Assembly: GCA_025463055.1 (NCBI GenBank)
Contig: JAOAPV010000006.1
Coordinates: 1 to 38,835, forward strand
Reading direction: 5' to 3'
DNA length: 38,835 bases
DNA from: Candidatus Acidiferrum typicum
GTDB lineage: Bacteria > Acidobacteriota > Terriglobia > Acidiferrales > UBA7541
Both the position numbers and the translations under genes were made by a program. Each line of letters opens with the position of its first letter. Position 1 is the first letter of the stretch. The notes under the pieces are model-generated. The model did not search any database, had not been told where the DNA came from, and saw only the letters and a program-made list of their open reading frames with translations. Shown here piece by piece: positions 31,011-38,835 of the stretch.

Positions 31011-33061
31011 ACGGGAGAGGCTGTTTTCCTAGTCATCGTAGTTTCTTTGTCGGCAGGTCTTTGAGTTCGGGTCAACTCCGTCCAAACGCGCAAAACTTCG
31101 CCAACGCTCCAAGCTTGCGCGATGCACCCTCGTGGCGCAAAGGGCGCATCCCCGTCGTAAATTTCCGCAAGCGAGCCGATACCATAGAATCGAATTGCCG
31201 TCTCGCTAGAGTTAAAGAAGCGCTTGGCCGCAGTCTGATCTCGGTACACGCGAAAGTGCGCCAGGGCAAACGGCCCCAGCAACCAGGCCCACACGGTGCC
31301 CTGGTGATATGCCCCATCACGCTCGCGGGGCCCTCCGCCGTAACGACCCTGATACCCGGATTCGCCTGGCGCCAGGCTGCGCAATCCGTACGGCGTCAGC
31401 AAGCGTTCCGCGCAAATATCCACCACGGCTTTCTGCTGCGCCTCCGTAAGCGGACTCACGGGAAGCGCCACCGCAAAAATCTGATTCGGTCGCAGCGCAG
31501 CATCGTTGCCGATCCCAGGCGCATCAATTACGTCATAGCAGCACGCGCGCTGCGCATTCCAAAATCTCTGGAATCCGCCTTTCGCCTTCCGCTCGAGCAC
31601 TTCGTAGGTTTCGCTCGGCTTCGTAAGCAGTCGCGCAAATCCCGCCATCGTTTCCAGTGCATTGATCCACAGCGCATTGATCTCCACCGCCTTGCCGCTG
31701 CGCGGCGTCACCACCCAATCACCAATTTTCGCGTCCATCCAGGTAAGCTGCACGCCGGCTTCACCTGAGTAAAGCAGACCGTCCTCTGAATCGACATGAA
31801 TCTGATAGCGCGTGCCCTTAACGTGCGCGTCGATTATTCCTGCAAGCACGCGAAAAAGTTTCTCCAGCGTCTGCTTGTCACCGGTCGCGGCAAAATATTG
31901 CCGCACCGCCTCGAAATACCAGAGCGCCGCATCCACAGTGTTGTATTCCGGTGTGCCACCCGCGTCCGCGAAATTGTTCGGCAGCATCCCGCGATCGATG
32001 TAGCGCGCAAACGCCAGCAAAATCCACTTCGCCACCTCCGGGCGCCCGGTAGCCAACGTCAGTCCCGGCAGCGCAATCATCGTGTCGCGGCCCCAATCGC
32101 CAAACCAGTGATAGCCCGCGATCACGCTCCGCCCGTCCGGCTCGCCCGGTGACGCGCGCTTCACAATAAATTGGTCTGCAGCAAGCACGAGCTGCGTCAA
32201 CCACTCCGGCGAACCCGCACTCGCATCTTTCTTCGCCGCAACAGGCGCGCTTAGCAGCCGCGATTCGTCCGCCGCGCGCTGCGCCAATGCGGAACCTGCA
32301 TCCAGGCTAGCCGACTGTTCCGTCGTCAGAACAATCGAGAAGCTCTCGCCAACCCGCAGCGTCGCGCGAAACAAAGCCGCGAACAGATGATCCTCGCGGT
32401 CCTCCAGCCCGCGATTCCTCTCCGCCGGAAGAAAATAATCGCGATACCACTCGTGCCGCACTTCGCAAGGCGCCACTGCGCTCATTAAATAGAACGGTGT
32501 AGCACCGTCGAAGGCAACGACCCGAAGGCCGCGTTCGACCGGCTCAACGCGCATCCGCCAATCTCCCGCATGCGTCGCGCCGTGAAAATCCCGATAATTC
32601 ACCAGCCCCTTCAGCTCCATCTCCAGCAAACCGCTTCCCTCGACCATTGTGTACTGAACGTAAGTCGTGTTAGCGCCCTGCCGCATAAACACGCGCTTTT
32701 CCAGTCGCGCATTCCCAAGCGCATACGTCCAGACCGGCGTGGCCCCTTCCAACCGGAACTCCTCAATGTGCTGAAATCCCTTCGGCTCAACAGCCCCGCT
32801 AACCCATCGATGCGTGGCCAGCGCAAACTCCGCGCCACCGTGCCGCACAGTCTCGTCCATCCACGCGACAAGTTGCGTCCGCCCAACCGGCGGATGCAGC
32901 GCGGCCATCAGCAGCCCGTGATATCGCCGCGACATCCCTCCGGCGATAGTTCCCGACGCATACCCGCCGATGCCGTTAGTGACCAGCCACTCGCGCGACT
33001 CCGCCTCTTCGAGATTGCCGCAAATCTCGCGCCAAAATCGTATTGTCACGTTGGAATTCAT
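31007..33061 (-). CDS. Glycogen debranching enzyme, bacterial/archaeal type (GH133-like)
   Basis: The enzyme hydrolyses alpha-1,6 branch points of glycogen in the cytoplasm. From ATG 33061 the protein has 684 residues; a GTG at 33097 would add 12. The N-terminal GDE domain shows EWLVTNGIGGYASGTIAGGMSRRYHGLL. The (alpha/alpha)6-barrel domain carries VIAGYHWFGDWGRDTMIALPGL, NNFADAGGTPEYNTVDAALWYFEA, YGLRSLAPGESGYQGRYGG and YHQGTVWAWLLGPF. It follows the GH63-type gene by a short gap on the same strand, so both are likely co-expressed for breakdown of glucans. Its stop overlaps the convergent VOC-like gene by four bases (shared stop codons). Confidence 0.93.
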   Translation of the reverse strand: MNSNVTIRFWREICGNLEEAESREWLVTNGIGGYASGTIAGGMSRRYHGLLMAALHPPVGRTQLVAWMDETVRHGGAEFALATHRWVSGAVEPKGFQHIEEFRLEGATPVWTYALGNARLEKRVFMRQGANTTYVQYTMVEGSGLLEMELKGLVNYRDFHGATHAGDWRMRVEPVERGLRVVAFDGATPFYLMSAVAPCEVRHEWYRDYFLPAERNRGLEDREDHLFAALFRATLRVGESFSIVLTTEQSASLDAGSALAQRAADESRLLSAPVAAKKDASAGSPEWLTQLVLAADQFIVKRASPGEPDGRSVIAGYHWFGDWGRDTMIALPGLTLATGRPEVAKWILLAFARYIDRGMLPNNFADAGGTPEYNTVDAALWYFEAVRQYFAATGDKQTLEKLFRVLAGIIDAHVKGTRYQIHVDSEDGLLYSGEAGVQLTWMDAKIGDWVVTPRSGKAVEINALWINALETMAGFARLLTKPSETYEVLERKAKGGFQRFWNAQRACCYDVIDAPGIGNDAALRPNQIFAVALPVSPLTEAQQKAVVDICAERLLTPYGLRSLAPGESGYQGRYGGGPRERDGAYHQGTVWAWLLGPFALAHFRVYRDQTAAKRFFNSSETAIRFYGIGSLAEIYDGDAPFAPRGCIAQAWSVGEVLRVWTELTRTQRPADKETTMTRKTASPV

Positions 33062-33120
33062 CGCTCTGGCTATCTCGTTCTCAACCGACGATGTCACCGA
33101 AGTCCGTAGAGCAGCTCGAC

Positions 33121-35853
33121 CTACTCACCACTCTGCTCGATCAATTTCGCCACCAGCCCCGTCCATCCGGTCTGATGATTCGCGCCGAGTCCAGCGCCGT
33201 TGTCTCCGTGAAAATATTCGTAAAACAAAACCAAATCCTTCCAATGCGGATCACTCCGGAAGATGTCCGCCCCTCCATCCACCGGCCGGCGCCCATCTTC
33301 ACCGCGCAAGAAAAGCTTAATCAACCGCCTCGATATCTCGCCCCCCACATGCCACAAATCAGATTCGACGCCCGAACGAGTAGGGAACTCGACCTTGAAG
33401 TCCTCGCCATAATAGTGGTGAAACTTCTGCAGCGCTTCGATCAGCAGAAAATTAACCGGAAACCAAATCGGCCCGCGCCAATTCGAATTGCCGCCAAATA
33501 TTCCCGTGGCCGATTCCGCGGGTTCATAATCCACGCGGCTCACGTGGCCATCCACCAGCACTTCGTACGGGTGATCGGCATGGAATCGCGACAGCGCGCG
33601 TATTCCGTACGGCGACAAAAATTCTGACTCATCCAGCATGCGCTCCAGAATTCGCTTCAATTGCTTCCGGCTCACCAGCGAGAGCAGCCGCCGCACTCCG
33701 CGAGCCGAGCGCTCTGAAGTCTCTATGTGTTCCGGCATATCCGCGTGGTTATCGATGAACCACTGCATGCGCCGCTTGAAACCAGGCAAGCGCTCTATTA
33801 TTTCCGGCTCCAGCGTTTCGACAGCGAACAGCGGGATCAAGCCGACCATCGAGCGAATTTTAAGGAAATGCTGTTCGCCGTTGGGCAAAAACAGCACGTC
33901 GTAATAAAAACCGTCTTCGTCGTTCCACAACGATTTGCCATCCGTGCCCATATCGTTCATTGCGTGAGCAATGTGCACGAAATGCTCGAAAAATTTGCTG
34001 GCCACGTCTTCGTAGGCCGGATCGTCTTTTGCCAGTTCCAGCGCGATCGCGAGCATGTTCAGGCAATACATGCCCATCCAACTCGTGCCGTCGGATTGCT
34101 CCAAATGCCCGCCGGTCGGAAGTGGCGCGGAGCGATCGAACACTCCGATGTTGTCGAGCCCCAAAAATCCGCCCTCGAAAATATTCATGCCCTCCGGATC
34201 TTTGCGGTTTACCCACCACGTGAAATTTAGCAGCAGCTTGTGGAACACTTTTTCAAGGAATCCACGATCCGCCACGCCACGCAACCGCCGCTCGATTTTA
34301 TAAACGCGAAAAGCCGCCCATGCGTGCACCGGAGGATTCACATCTCCGAACGCCCACTCATACGCAGGCAGTTGCCCGTTCGGGTGCATGTACCATTCAC
34401 GCAGCAGCAGAATGAGCTGTTCCTTCGCATAATCCGGATCGATCAGCGCGATGGGAATCGTGTGAAACGCCAGGTCCCATGCCGCGTACCACGGATACTC
34501 CCAGTTGTCCGGCATGGAAACCACGTCATCGTTGTACAGGTGCGTCCAATCATGATTGCGCCCACGCAAGCGCTCCTTCGGAGGAGGAGGCCCCGCCGGA
34601 TCGCCATCCAGCCAGTTGCGCACATCGTAGTGATAAAATTGCTTGGACCACATCATCCCGGCGAACGCCTGCCGCATCACCAGCTTCGCGTCTTCCGATA
34701 AGTCCTTGGGAACGCGCGAAGCGTAGAACTCGTCAGCCTCTTTTTGCCGTGCAGCAAACACCTCTTCAAAGCCCGTATCAAAGTCGTTCGTGCCTGGAAC
34801 GCTTTCCGCACTGTCCGCATGCACCGGCCCGTTGAAGGTTCCTGTCGCGGGCAAATTGTCGTTCGTCGCGGTTAGCGGCTCCCTATCCGCGAACCGCAGT
34901 TTAACGGTTACCGATTCGCCGGGACCCAGCTCCTGGCGATACAGCGCCGCCATCTTCGTCCCCACCTGCTGAGGATTCACCGCGGCCTTATTGCCCCGAA
35001 TGACATATTCGTGAAAGGCGTCCTTCACATACGAACGGTTCTGCCCTCCATACAGCCGTTGAAAGTCCGTTTCGTTTTCGGTGAACAACAGCTCCGGCTG
35101 ACCCGCGCAAAACAACCAGCGCTTCCCATACTGCCAGTGCTGCAGTTCGGCACACACGTTTCCTGCCGCGCCCGTCACAATTCGCACCGAGGGGCGCCGC
35201 GAGTCTCTGCCCCACGACCATGTATTGCGAAACCACAAAGAAGGCAGCAGGTGCAAGGTCGCCGCGTCCGGCCCACGATTCACGGCCGTAATGCGGATCA
35301 GAATATCTTCGACGTCCACCTTCGCGTACTCCACAAACACATCAAAGTAGCGATTTTCCGCAAACACTCCGGTGTCCAGCAGCTCAAATTCCTGCTGATC
35401 CTTCCCTCGCTTGCGGTTCTCCTCGACTAACTGCGTATACGGAAACGCCGCCTGCGGATACTTGTACAACATGCGCATGTAGCTGTGCGTCGGCGTGGAA
35501 TCCAGGTAGAAATACTGCTCCTTGACGTCCTCGCCGTGATTGCCTTCGTGGCCCGTCAGGCCAAAAAGCCGTTCTTTCAAAATAGGATCGCGCCCGTTCC
35601 ACATTGCCACCGAAAAGCAAATCATCTGGTGCCGGTCGCTTATGCCCCCGATGCCGTCTTCGCCCCAGCGATACGCCCGCGACCGCGCATGGTCATGAGG
35701 AAAGGATTCCCAAGCCGTTCCCCCGGCGCTGTAATCCTCGCGCACCGTTCCCCATTGCCGTTCCGAAAGATACGGCCCCCAGCGCTTCCAATGTTTCTTC
35801 CGCGTGCGCGCTTCTTCCAGCTTGCGGTCTTCAACAGTCTGTATTCGTGGCAT
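33121..35853 (-). CDS. GH63-type glucosidase (MGH1-like glycoside hydrolase)
   Basis: The 910-residue protein belongs to the bacterial MOGS-like clan-G glycoside hydrolases, which remove glucose or related residues from oligosaccharides. It has no signal peptide, so it is cytoplasmic. Recognisable motifs are the N-terminal [51 protein letters not shown], the catalytic-barrel [54 protein letters not shown], and the C-terminal [22 protein letters not shown] and [16 protein letters not shown]. The aspartate in AAWDLAFH and a later glutamate are the expected acid/base pair, by family knowledge. It lies directly upstream of the debranching enzyme on the same strand, suggesting joint glucan or trehalose-type metabolism. 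Confidence 0.92.
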   Translation of the reverse strand: MPRIQTVEDRKLEEARTRKKHWKRWGPYLSERQWGTVREDYSAGGTAWESFPHDHARSRAYRWGEDGIGGISDRHQMICFSVAMWNGRDPILKERLFGLTGHEGNHGEDVKEQYFYLDSTPTHSYMRMLYKYPQAAFPYTQLVEENRKRGKDQQEFELLDTGVFAENRYFDVFVEYAKVDVEDILIRITAVNRGPDAATLHLLPSLWFRNTWSWGRDSRRPSVRIVTGAAGNVCAELQHWQYGKRWLFCAGQPELLFTENETDFQRLYGGQNRSYVKDAFHEYVIRGNKAAVNPQQVGTKMAALYRQELGPGESVTVKLRFADREPLTATNDNLPATGTFNGPVHADSAESVPGTNDFDTGFEEVFAARQKEADEFYASRVPKDLSEDAKLVMRQAFAGMMWSKQFYHYDVRNWLDGDPAGPPPPKERLRGRNHDWTHLYNDDVVSMPDNWEYPWYAAWDLAFHTIPIALIDPDYAKEQLILLLREWYMHPNGQLPAYEWAFGDVNPPVHAWAAFRVYKIERRLRGVADRGFLEKVFHKLLLNFTWWVNRKDPEGMNIFEGGFLGLDNIGVFDRSAPLPTGGHLEQSDGTSWMGMYCLNMLAIALELAKDDPAYEDVASKFFEHFVHIAHAMNDMGTDGKSLWNDEDGFYYDVLFLPNGEQHFLKIRSMVGLIPLFAVETLEPEIIERLPGFKRRMQWFIDNHADMPEHIETSERSARGVRRLLSLVSRKQLKRILERMLDESEFLSPYGIRALSRFHADHPYEVLVDGHVSRVDYEPAESATGIFGGNSNWRGPIWFPVNFLLIEALQKFHHYYGEDFKVEFPTRSGVESDLWHVGGEISRRLIKLFLRGEDGRRPVDGGADIFRSDPHWKDLVLFYEYFHGDNGAGLGANHQTGWTGLVAKLIEQSGE

Positions 35854-36131
35854 GGGCTCTTAGATTGTCCATCCCCTCAAAAAGCAACAATCATCTTCCC
35901 ACTTTTTCGCGACCCCAAGGCCGCCGCGCAGCACGCAAGTGCCTCGCCTGCTACACACGCGCCATCGCAAAACCTGTAGCGCAGGGCGAAGTCCGCGAAG
36001 CCCTGCGGCTTTTTCTCCCTTCCTATTCAGCGGCCCCCCCGGTAGTCGGTTCTGCAGAGGCCTCAAAAAAGCACTTGACAACCTATACTGTGCGCCATAC
36101 AGTGTATGTCACACAGTGGGTGATGCACAGT
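35854..36131 (+). promoter_or_regulatory. PadR operon promoter and operator region
   Basis: The promoter has TTGACA (36075-36080) and TACAGT (36098-36103) with a 17-base spacer. A perfect palindrome CATACAGTGTATG (36096-36108) covers the -10 box. ACTGT lies at 36087-36091 in inverted orientation. Three direct ACAGT copies start at 36099, 36113 and 36127, exactly 14 bases apart, with the last one touching the start codon. These fit a PadR dimer binding array for autoregulation. Sequence left of 36075 shows no gene. Confidence 0.7.
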
Positions 36132-36467
36132 ATGACCATCGAACCCAATCTCTTCGAGAACCTTCGCCTGGAGCTTCGCCGCGGTTCCCTGATCATGGCC
36201 GTCCTCGCGCAGCTTCGCACTGAGCAATACGGCTACACGCTGCGCAAAGCTCTCGCGGAGCATGGCATGGCCATCGATGAAGGCACTTTGTATCCGCTCC
36301 TGCGTCGCCTCGAATCGCAGGGCCTGCTCGTCAGCGAATGGCGCGAAGAAGACAAGCGCAACAAGCGCTTTTACGTTTTGTCCGCCGACGGCAAAACTAT
36401 GCTCAAGCAACTCCTCGCGGAATGGAAAAGCATCGATGCTTCACTGAACGGAATCGTCCGGAGATAG
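36132..36467 (+). CDS. PadR-family transcriptional regulator
   Basis: PadR proteins are dimeric winged-helix repressors. From ATG 36132 the protein has 111 residues, the short PadR subclass: LRRGSLIMAVLAQLRTEQYGYTLRKALAEHGMAIDEGTLYPLLRRLESQGLLVSEW is the winged helix, followed by KRFYVLSADGKTML and a short C-terminal helix. An ATG at 36123 is in frame but has a Shine-Dalgarno too close. The operator array before it supports self-regulation. A 60-codon gene and a HAAS-like membrane protein follow in the same direction, the usual PadR-HAAS pairing in which the regulator controls the membrane protein. The inducing ligand is unknown. Confidence 0.92.
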   Translation: MTIEPNLFENLRLELRRGSLIMAVLAQLRTEQYGYTLRKALAEHGMAIDEGTLYPLLRRLESQGLLVSEWREEDKRNKRFYVLSADGKTMLKQLLAEWKSIDASLNGIVRR

Positions 36468-36471
36468 ACGT

Positions 36472-36654
36472 ATGCACGCTAACTCTCACCACCTCGCTTC
36501 GAAACTCTTCTCCACAGTATTAGCCGTCACTCTGTTCCTGACGGTCGGTCCGGCTGCGTTGCGCACCATTGCTGAGCTGCACCGCCTGTTAGCCCAGATT
36601 TCGCTGCAACTTTGTGAAATAGGCCTCGTTGTCTTGCGCGTTTGCGGAATATAA
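36472..36654 (+). CDS. Small hydrophobic membrane peptide in the PadR operon
   Basis: The ORF has 60 residues, MHANSHHLASKLFSTVLAVTLFLTVGPAALRTI at the start, with one strong hydrophobic helix at about residues 12-31 and a second amphipathic stretch LLAQISLQLCEIGLVVLRV. GGAGA lies about eight bases before the ATG. It sits 4 bases after the PadR stop and 9 bases before the next gene, so it is in the operon. No domain is recognisable. It may be a membrane-protein partner of the HAAS-like protein, but it could also be a non-functional spacer ORF. Confidence 0.55.
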   Translation: MHANSHHLASKLFSTVLAVTLFLTVGPAALRTIAELHRLLAQISLQLCEIGLVVLRVCGI

Positions 36655-36663
36655 GGAGCTGTT

Positions 36664-37665
36664 ATGCAAATCGTCGATCGCTATCTGCAATCTGTGAAGA
36701 AATGCCTACCTGCGACGCAGGCCGACGACATCATTAAAGAGCTTTCCGAGAACATTTACGCCCAAATCGAGGACAAGGAAAGCGAACTGAAACGATCGCT
36801 TACCGAGGCCGAGGTCGAGGCTATCCTCAAGCAGCATGGCCATCCACTGCTTGTGGCCAGTCGCTATCGTCAGGAACAGCGCAGCGTCTCCTTCGGCCGC
36901 CAGATTATTGGCCCCGCTTTGTTCCCGTTCTACATCCGGGTGCTGAAATTCAACCTGGGGCTTACCAGCGTGGTTTTGCTCGTAATATTCGCGGCCCTGT
37001 TTGCTGGCGGTCAGCCGATAGGCAATTTCCTGCAAGTTTTCCTCTATCAACTCCTGATTCAGTTTGCGATCGTGACCCTGATCTTTTGGCTGGCGGACCA
37101 GCACTTCACTAGGTTCCCGGATCGCTGGGACCCGCGAAAGCCATACGGAGTGCGCCACCCGGCGTTCACGACCCGTGAAGATGGGCCGCGCATTCCGCGT
37201 CTAAACTCGGCATCGCACCTGATCGCTCTGTTGATCGCTCTTTTTTGGATTCGCATGGTGCAGCACCACCAATTCCTGTTTTTCGGGCCAGCAGCCTCAT
37301 TTCTCAGCCTCTCTCCGAATTGGACTCAGCTCTATTTGCCGATAAATGGCCTGATTTTGCTCGGAATCGTAGGCGCAGGAATCAGCCTGGTCCGGCCGGA
37401 TTGGGTTCGTCTCCATTGGCTAATACGCGTTCTAGTAAGCGTGGGCAACCTGATGGTGGCTCTTTTCTTGCTTAAGAGGGGCGACTCCATCGTGATTGTC
37501 GATTTAGGCAAAGCGCCCGATGCTGCGCGTCTTGCGCAAATCGTGAACCAAACCCTCTATTACTGCATTTGGTTCGCAGTTATCATGGTCATCGTGGAGC
37601 TCGTGAAGAATGTCCGTCGGCTCGTCGCCACCGAGCCAGCCGCCACCCCAGCCCAATCCACGTAG
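36664..37665 (+). CDS. HAAS-like multi-pass membrane protein
   Basis: The 333-residue protein starts with a cytoplasmic helical segment typical of HAAS/DUF1700 domains: VDRYLQSVKKCLPATQADDIIKELSENIYAQIEDKE, then RSLTEAEVEAILKQHGHPLLVASRY. Several hydrophobic helices follow, near residues 85-112, 120-145, 185-200, 230-245, 255-270 and 300-320. AAGGAG lies six bases before the ATG, a strong ribosome binding site. HAAS proteins are regularly encoded after a PadR gene (family knowledge) and are thought to be membrane partners under its control. The exact function is unknown. No gene follows for several hundred bases. Confidence 0.85.
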   Translation: MQIVDRYLQSVKKCLPATQADDIIKELSENIYAQIEDKESELKRSLTEAEVEAILKQHGHPLLVASRYRQEQRSVSFGRQIIGPALFPFYIRVLKFNLGLTSVVLLVIFAALFAGGQPIGNFLQVFLYQLLIQFAIVTLIFWLADQHFTRFPDRWDPRKPYGVRHPAFTTREDGPRIPRLNSASHLIALLIALFWIRMVQHHQFLFFGPAASFLSLSPNWTQLYLPINGLILLGIVGAGISLVRPDWVRLHWLIRVLVSVGNLMVALFLLKRGDSIVIVDLGKAPDAARLAQIVNQTLYYCIWFAVIMVIVELVKNVRRLVATEPAATPAQST

Positions 37666-38036
37666 CGCCTTTCGCTTCCTATGTTGACTTTGATTTATGC
37701 ATCGGCCGCGGACCGTCGCGGGTGACTTTTCCACGCGATCCGCCAGAACGCCGAGTGCAGCGCCCGTCCCGCCTTTTGACGCCTGCGTAGCGCGTCATGC
37801 GACCGGAGCCTGTCTGCAACAAGCAGGTGACTTTTGTCGAATAACGGGGATCGGAAGTGATTCCGCTTGCCTGATAAGTTGGGTTACCGGACATATGTAA
37901 TTGGGGCCGGCACTACGTCTAAGTGGCCCTGGCGGCCGCACTCTCAACTTCTCAGAACCCCGTTTTCTGCCGCAAGGAATTTTTCATGAGTCAGACAGGA
38001 ACTATTTTGTCATGCGGCGGAGACAATATCGCGTCA
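37666..38036. other. Gene-poor stretch downstream of the PadR operon
   Basis: Short ORFs on both strands here (37679-37894 minus, 37697-37900 plus, 37901-38125 plus) have no recognisable domain, no good ribosome binding site and overlap one another. GGTGACTTTT occurs twice (37721-37730, 37826-37835) 105 bases apart. A TTACCGGACA at 37884-37893 has an inverted copy at 38430-38439. No gene is called. Confidence 0.45.
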
Positions 38037-38270
38037 TCATGCTAATGGGTGCTCCAAAATGTATCGGTCAAACCACGACTTCATTTCGTTGTCGAGTAGC
38101 ACCCGACGATACGGAGTCAACTTAGCACGGAGTCTACGCAACAACTGCTTCAACTGGTCGTCCGATGTTGCCGCAAGCTTGCCAGAAATGCCGTCCACAG
38201 AAGTTGAAATCATTTTCGTTGCCTCGACGACCTCGTGAAGCAATTTTTGGCGTTCAAATGTCATATTCAT
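38037..38270 (-). CDS. Small hypothetical protein, helical
   Basis: The 77-residue ORF begins MNMTFERQKLLHEVVEATKMISTSVDG and is predicted to be mostly helical, with KQLLRRLRAKLTPYRRVLL and a C-terminal MKSWFDRYIL stretch. GGAAGG lies about nine bases before the ATG. It has no signal peptide, membrane helix or known domain. It is the only convincing ORF in the right-hand kilobase and stands alone, enclosed by TTACCGGACA inverted repeats. It may be a remnant of a transferred segment. Real expression is uncertain. Confidence 0.45.
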   Translation of the reverse strand: MNMTFERQKLLHEVVEATKMISTSVDGISGKLAATSDDQLKQLLRRLRAKLTPYRRVLLDNEMKSWFDRYILEHPLA

Positions 38271-38835
38271 TTACGCGGCCTTCCTTCTAAAGACAATCCA
38301 GCGTCAGATGCCGACTACATTCCAAACGCTGCTCGCTTCGGCGGATACCGGACAGCGACTTAGGTTATTGGCTTACCTGGTTCGGGACCAAGAGGTCGGT
38401 GGTTCAAAAAAAGGCCATGTGAAACCACTTGTCCGGTAAGCGCGTTCTATAGAAGGGGATGTCAAGAAAAACACTTCGCCCTTCGAATGGAGGAAGCGGA
38501 GAAATTCTTCCTGGCATCCAGCCCTGCGGTTGGAGCGAGAATCTTTTCCCATTTCTGCAGATTCATCTCGTTGGCGTGACGACGTCCTTCGGCTTCTGAA
38601 CGCGAACAAGCAGTGTGGTCGTAAGGTGTCAACCATGGTTCTATCTGAGGCTCGAGGCCTATAGCTTTTTCTGGTTGTCCGAGGGGGCCTATGGTTAATC
38701 AAGAGACGCGCGGTGCTCGAAGCACACGCTCCGCCTAACGCGCTTATGGATACTCGCCCTCGAACCAGAGCGCCTGAAGAACCGACGGACCACCGCCAGG
38801 ATTGAATCTAGAGATGGAAGGGTTCTCGACTAGAC
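38271..38835. other. Gene-poor right end of the window
   Basis: No convincing gene was found in these 565 bases. The minus-strand ORF 38373-38702 has no known domain, and its C-terminal reading comes from antisense of a tRNA-like fragment. Another minus frame reads openly through about 38452-38680 (containing HANEMNLQKWEKILAPTAGL) without an ATG at its start, which might be the remains of a gene. The tRNA-Pro-like piece (38376-38407) and inverted repeat arms are the only structured elements. Confidence 0.45.
38376..38407 (+). pseudogene. tRNA-Pro(CGG)-like fragment
   Basis: CCTGG-TTCGGGA-CCAAG resembles an anticodon arm with anticodon CGG, with one mismatch in the stem. It is followed by the variable region AGGTC and the left half of a T arm, GGTGG-TTCAA. 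The 3' side of the T stem, the acceptor stem and the D arm are absent, so this is not a functional tRNA. Such a piece can mark an attachment-site scar. Confidence 0.5.

Noticed and set aside
38452-38680. Open minus-strand frame containing NEMNLQKWEKILAP
   Set aside because: No ATG or good ribosome binding site at its beginning, and base composition by codon position gives no clear coding signal; kept only as a possible relic.
38373-38702. Minus-strand ORF of 109 codons at the right end
   Set aside because: The C-terminal EPPTSWSRTR reading is antisense to a tRNA-like fragment, a familiar source of false ORFs, and the rest has no domain.
1-38835. CRISPR arrays, insertion-sequence transposases, phage genes, rRNA
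   Set aside because: No regularly spaced repeats and no transposase, integrase or capsid-like ORF were found on either strand.

Overview
The window reads as a chromosomal segment of an Acidobacteriota bacterium of fairly high G+C content. Three genes encode secreted proteins of the VWFA-related Acidobacterial domain type (TIGR03436). Other features common in that phylum are a Ser/Thr kinase fused to a PD40 beta-propeller, a TonB-type energy transducer, a response regulator fused to a thioredoxin-reductase-like flavoprotein, and paired glycogen-debranching and GH63 enzymes. This placement is inference from gene content, because there is no rRNA gene in the window. The left edge cuts through recA, and the window carries housekeeping loci (recA, ileS-lspA-rluD) beside accessory genes.

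Layout. 1-7 kb: partial recA, 3-hydroxyacyl-CoA dehydrogenase, an ECF sigma/anti-sigma pair, a double-zinc-ribbon membrane protein, two related DUF2007-like proteins and a thiolase. The dehydrogenase and thiolase are two steps of beta-oxidation or acetoacetyl/hydroxybutyryl-CoA metabolism, and each sits next to one DUF2007-like paralogue. 7-9.3 kb: a divergent pair of DinB-superfamily proteins, then two tandem orphan HicB-like antitoxin genes, the second followed by a frameshifted and internally deleted hicA. 9.3-14.7 kb: the kinase-propeller gene, two divergent VWFA-type genes, and a tiny self-contained transcription unit with promoter, a 16-codon lysine-rich ORF and a terminator. 14.7-23.5 kb, all on the minus strand: a UvrD-type helicase with C-terminal PD-(D/E)XK nuclease and Fe-S-type cysteines, a third VWFA protein, a RluD-family pseudouridine synthase, lspA and ileS. 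23.7-26.9 kb, plus strand: TonB, a secreted protein of unknown function and a TerC-family membrane protein. 26.9-30.3 kb, minus strand: a compact operon of response regulator/TrxR-like fusion, cNMP-domain histidine kinase and UBP-type zinc finger. 30.4-35.9 kb: a VOC-like protein, a glycogen debranching enzyme and a GH63-type glucosidase. 36.1-37.7 kb: a PadR regulator with a well-formed promoter and operator array, a 60-codon membrane peptide and a HAAS-like membrane protein. 37.7-38.8 kb: a gene-poor tail with one plausible small ORF and a tRNA-Pro-like fragment.

The most unusual items are the mini transcription unit near 14.5 kb, the redox two-component plus UBP zinc-finger operon, the decayed hicBA locus and the 14-bp-spaced ACAGT array in front of the PadR operon. 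No intact mobile element, CRISPR array, rRNA gene or intact tRNA gene was seen.
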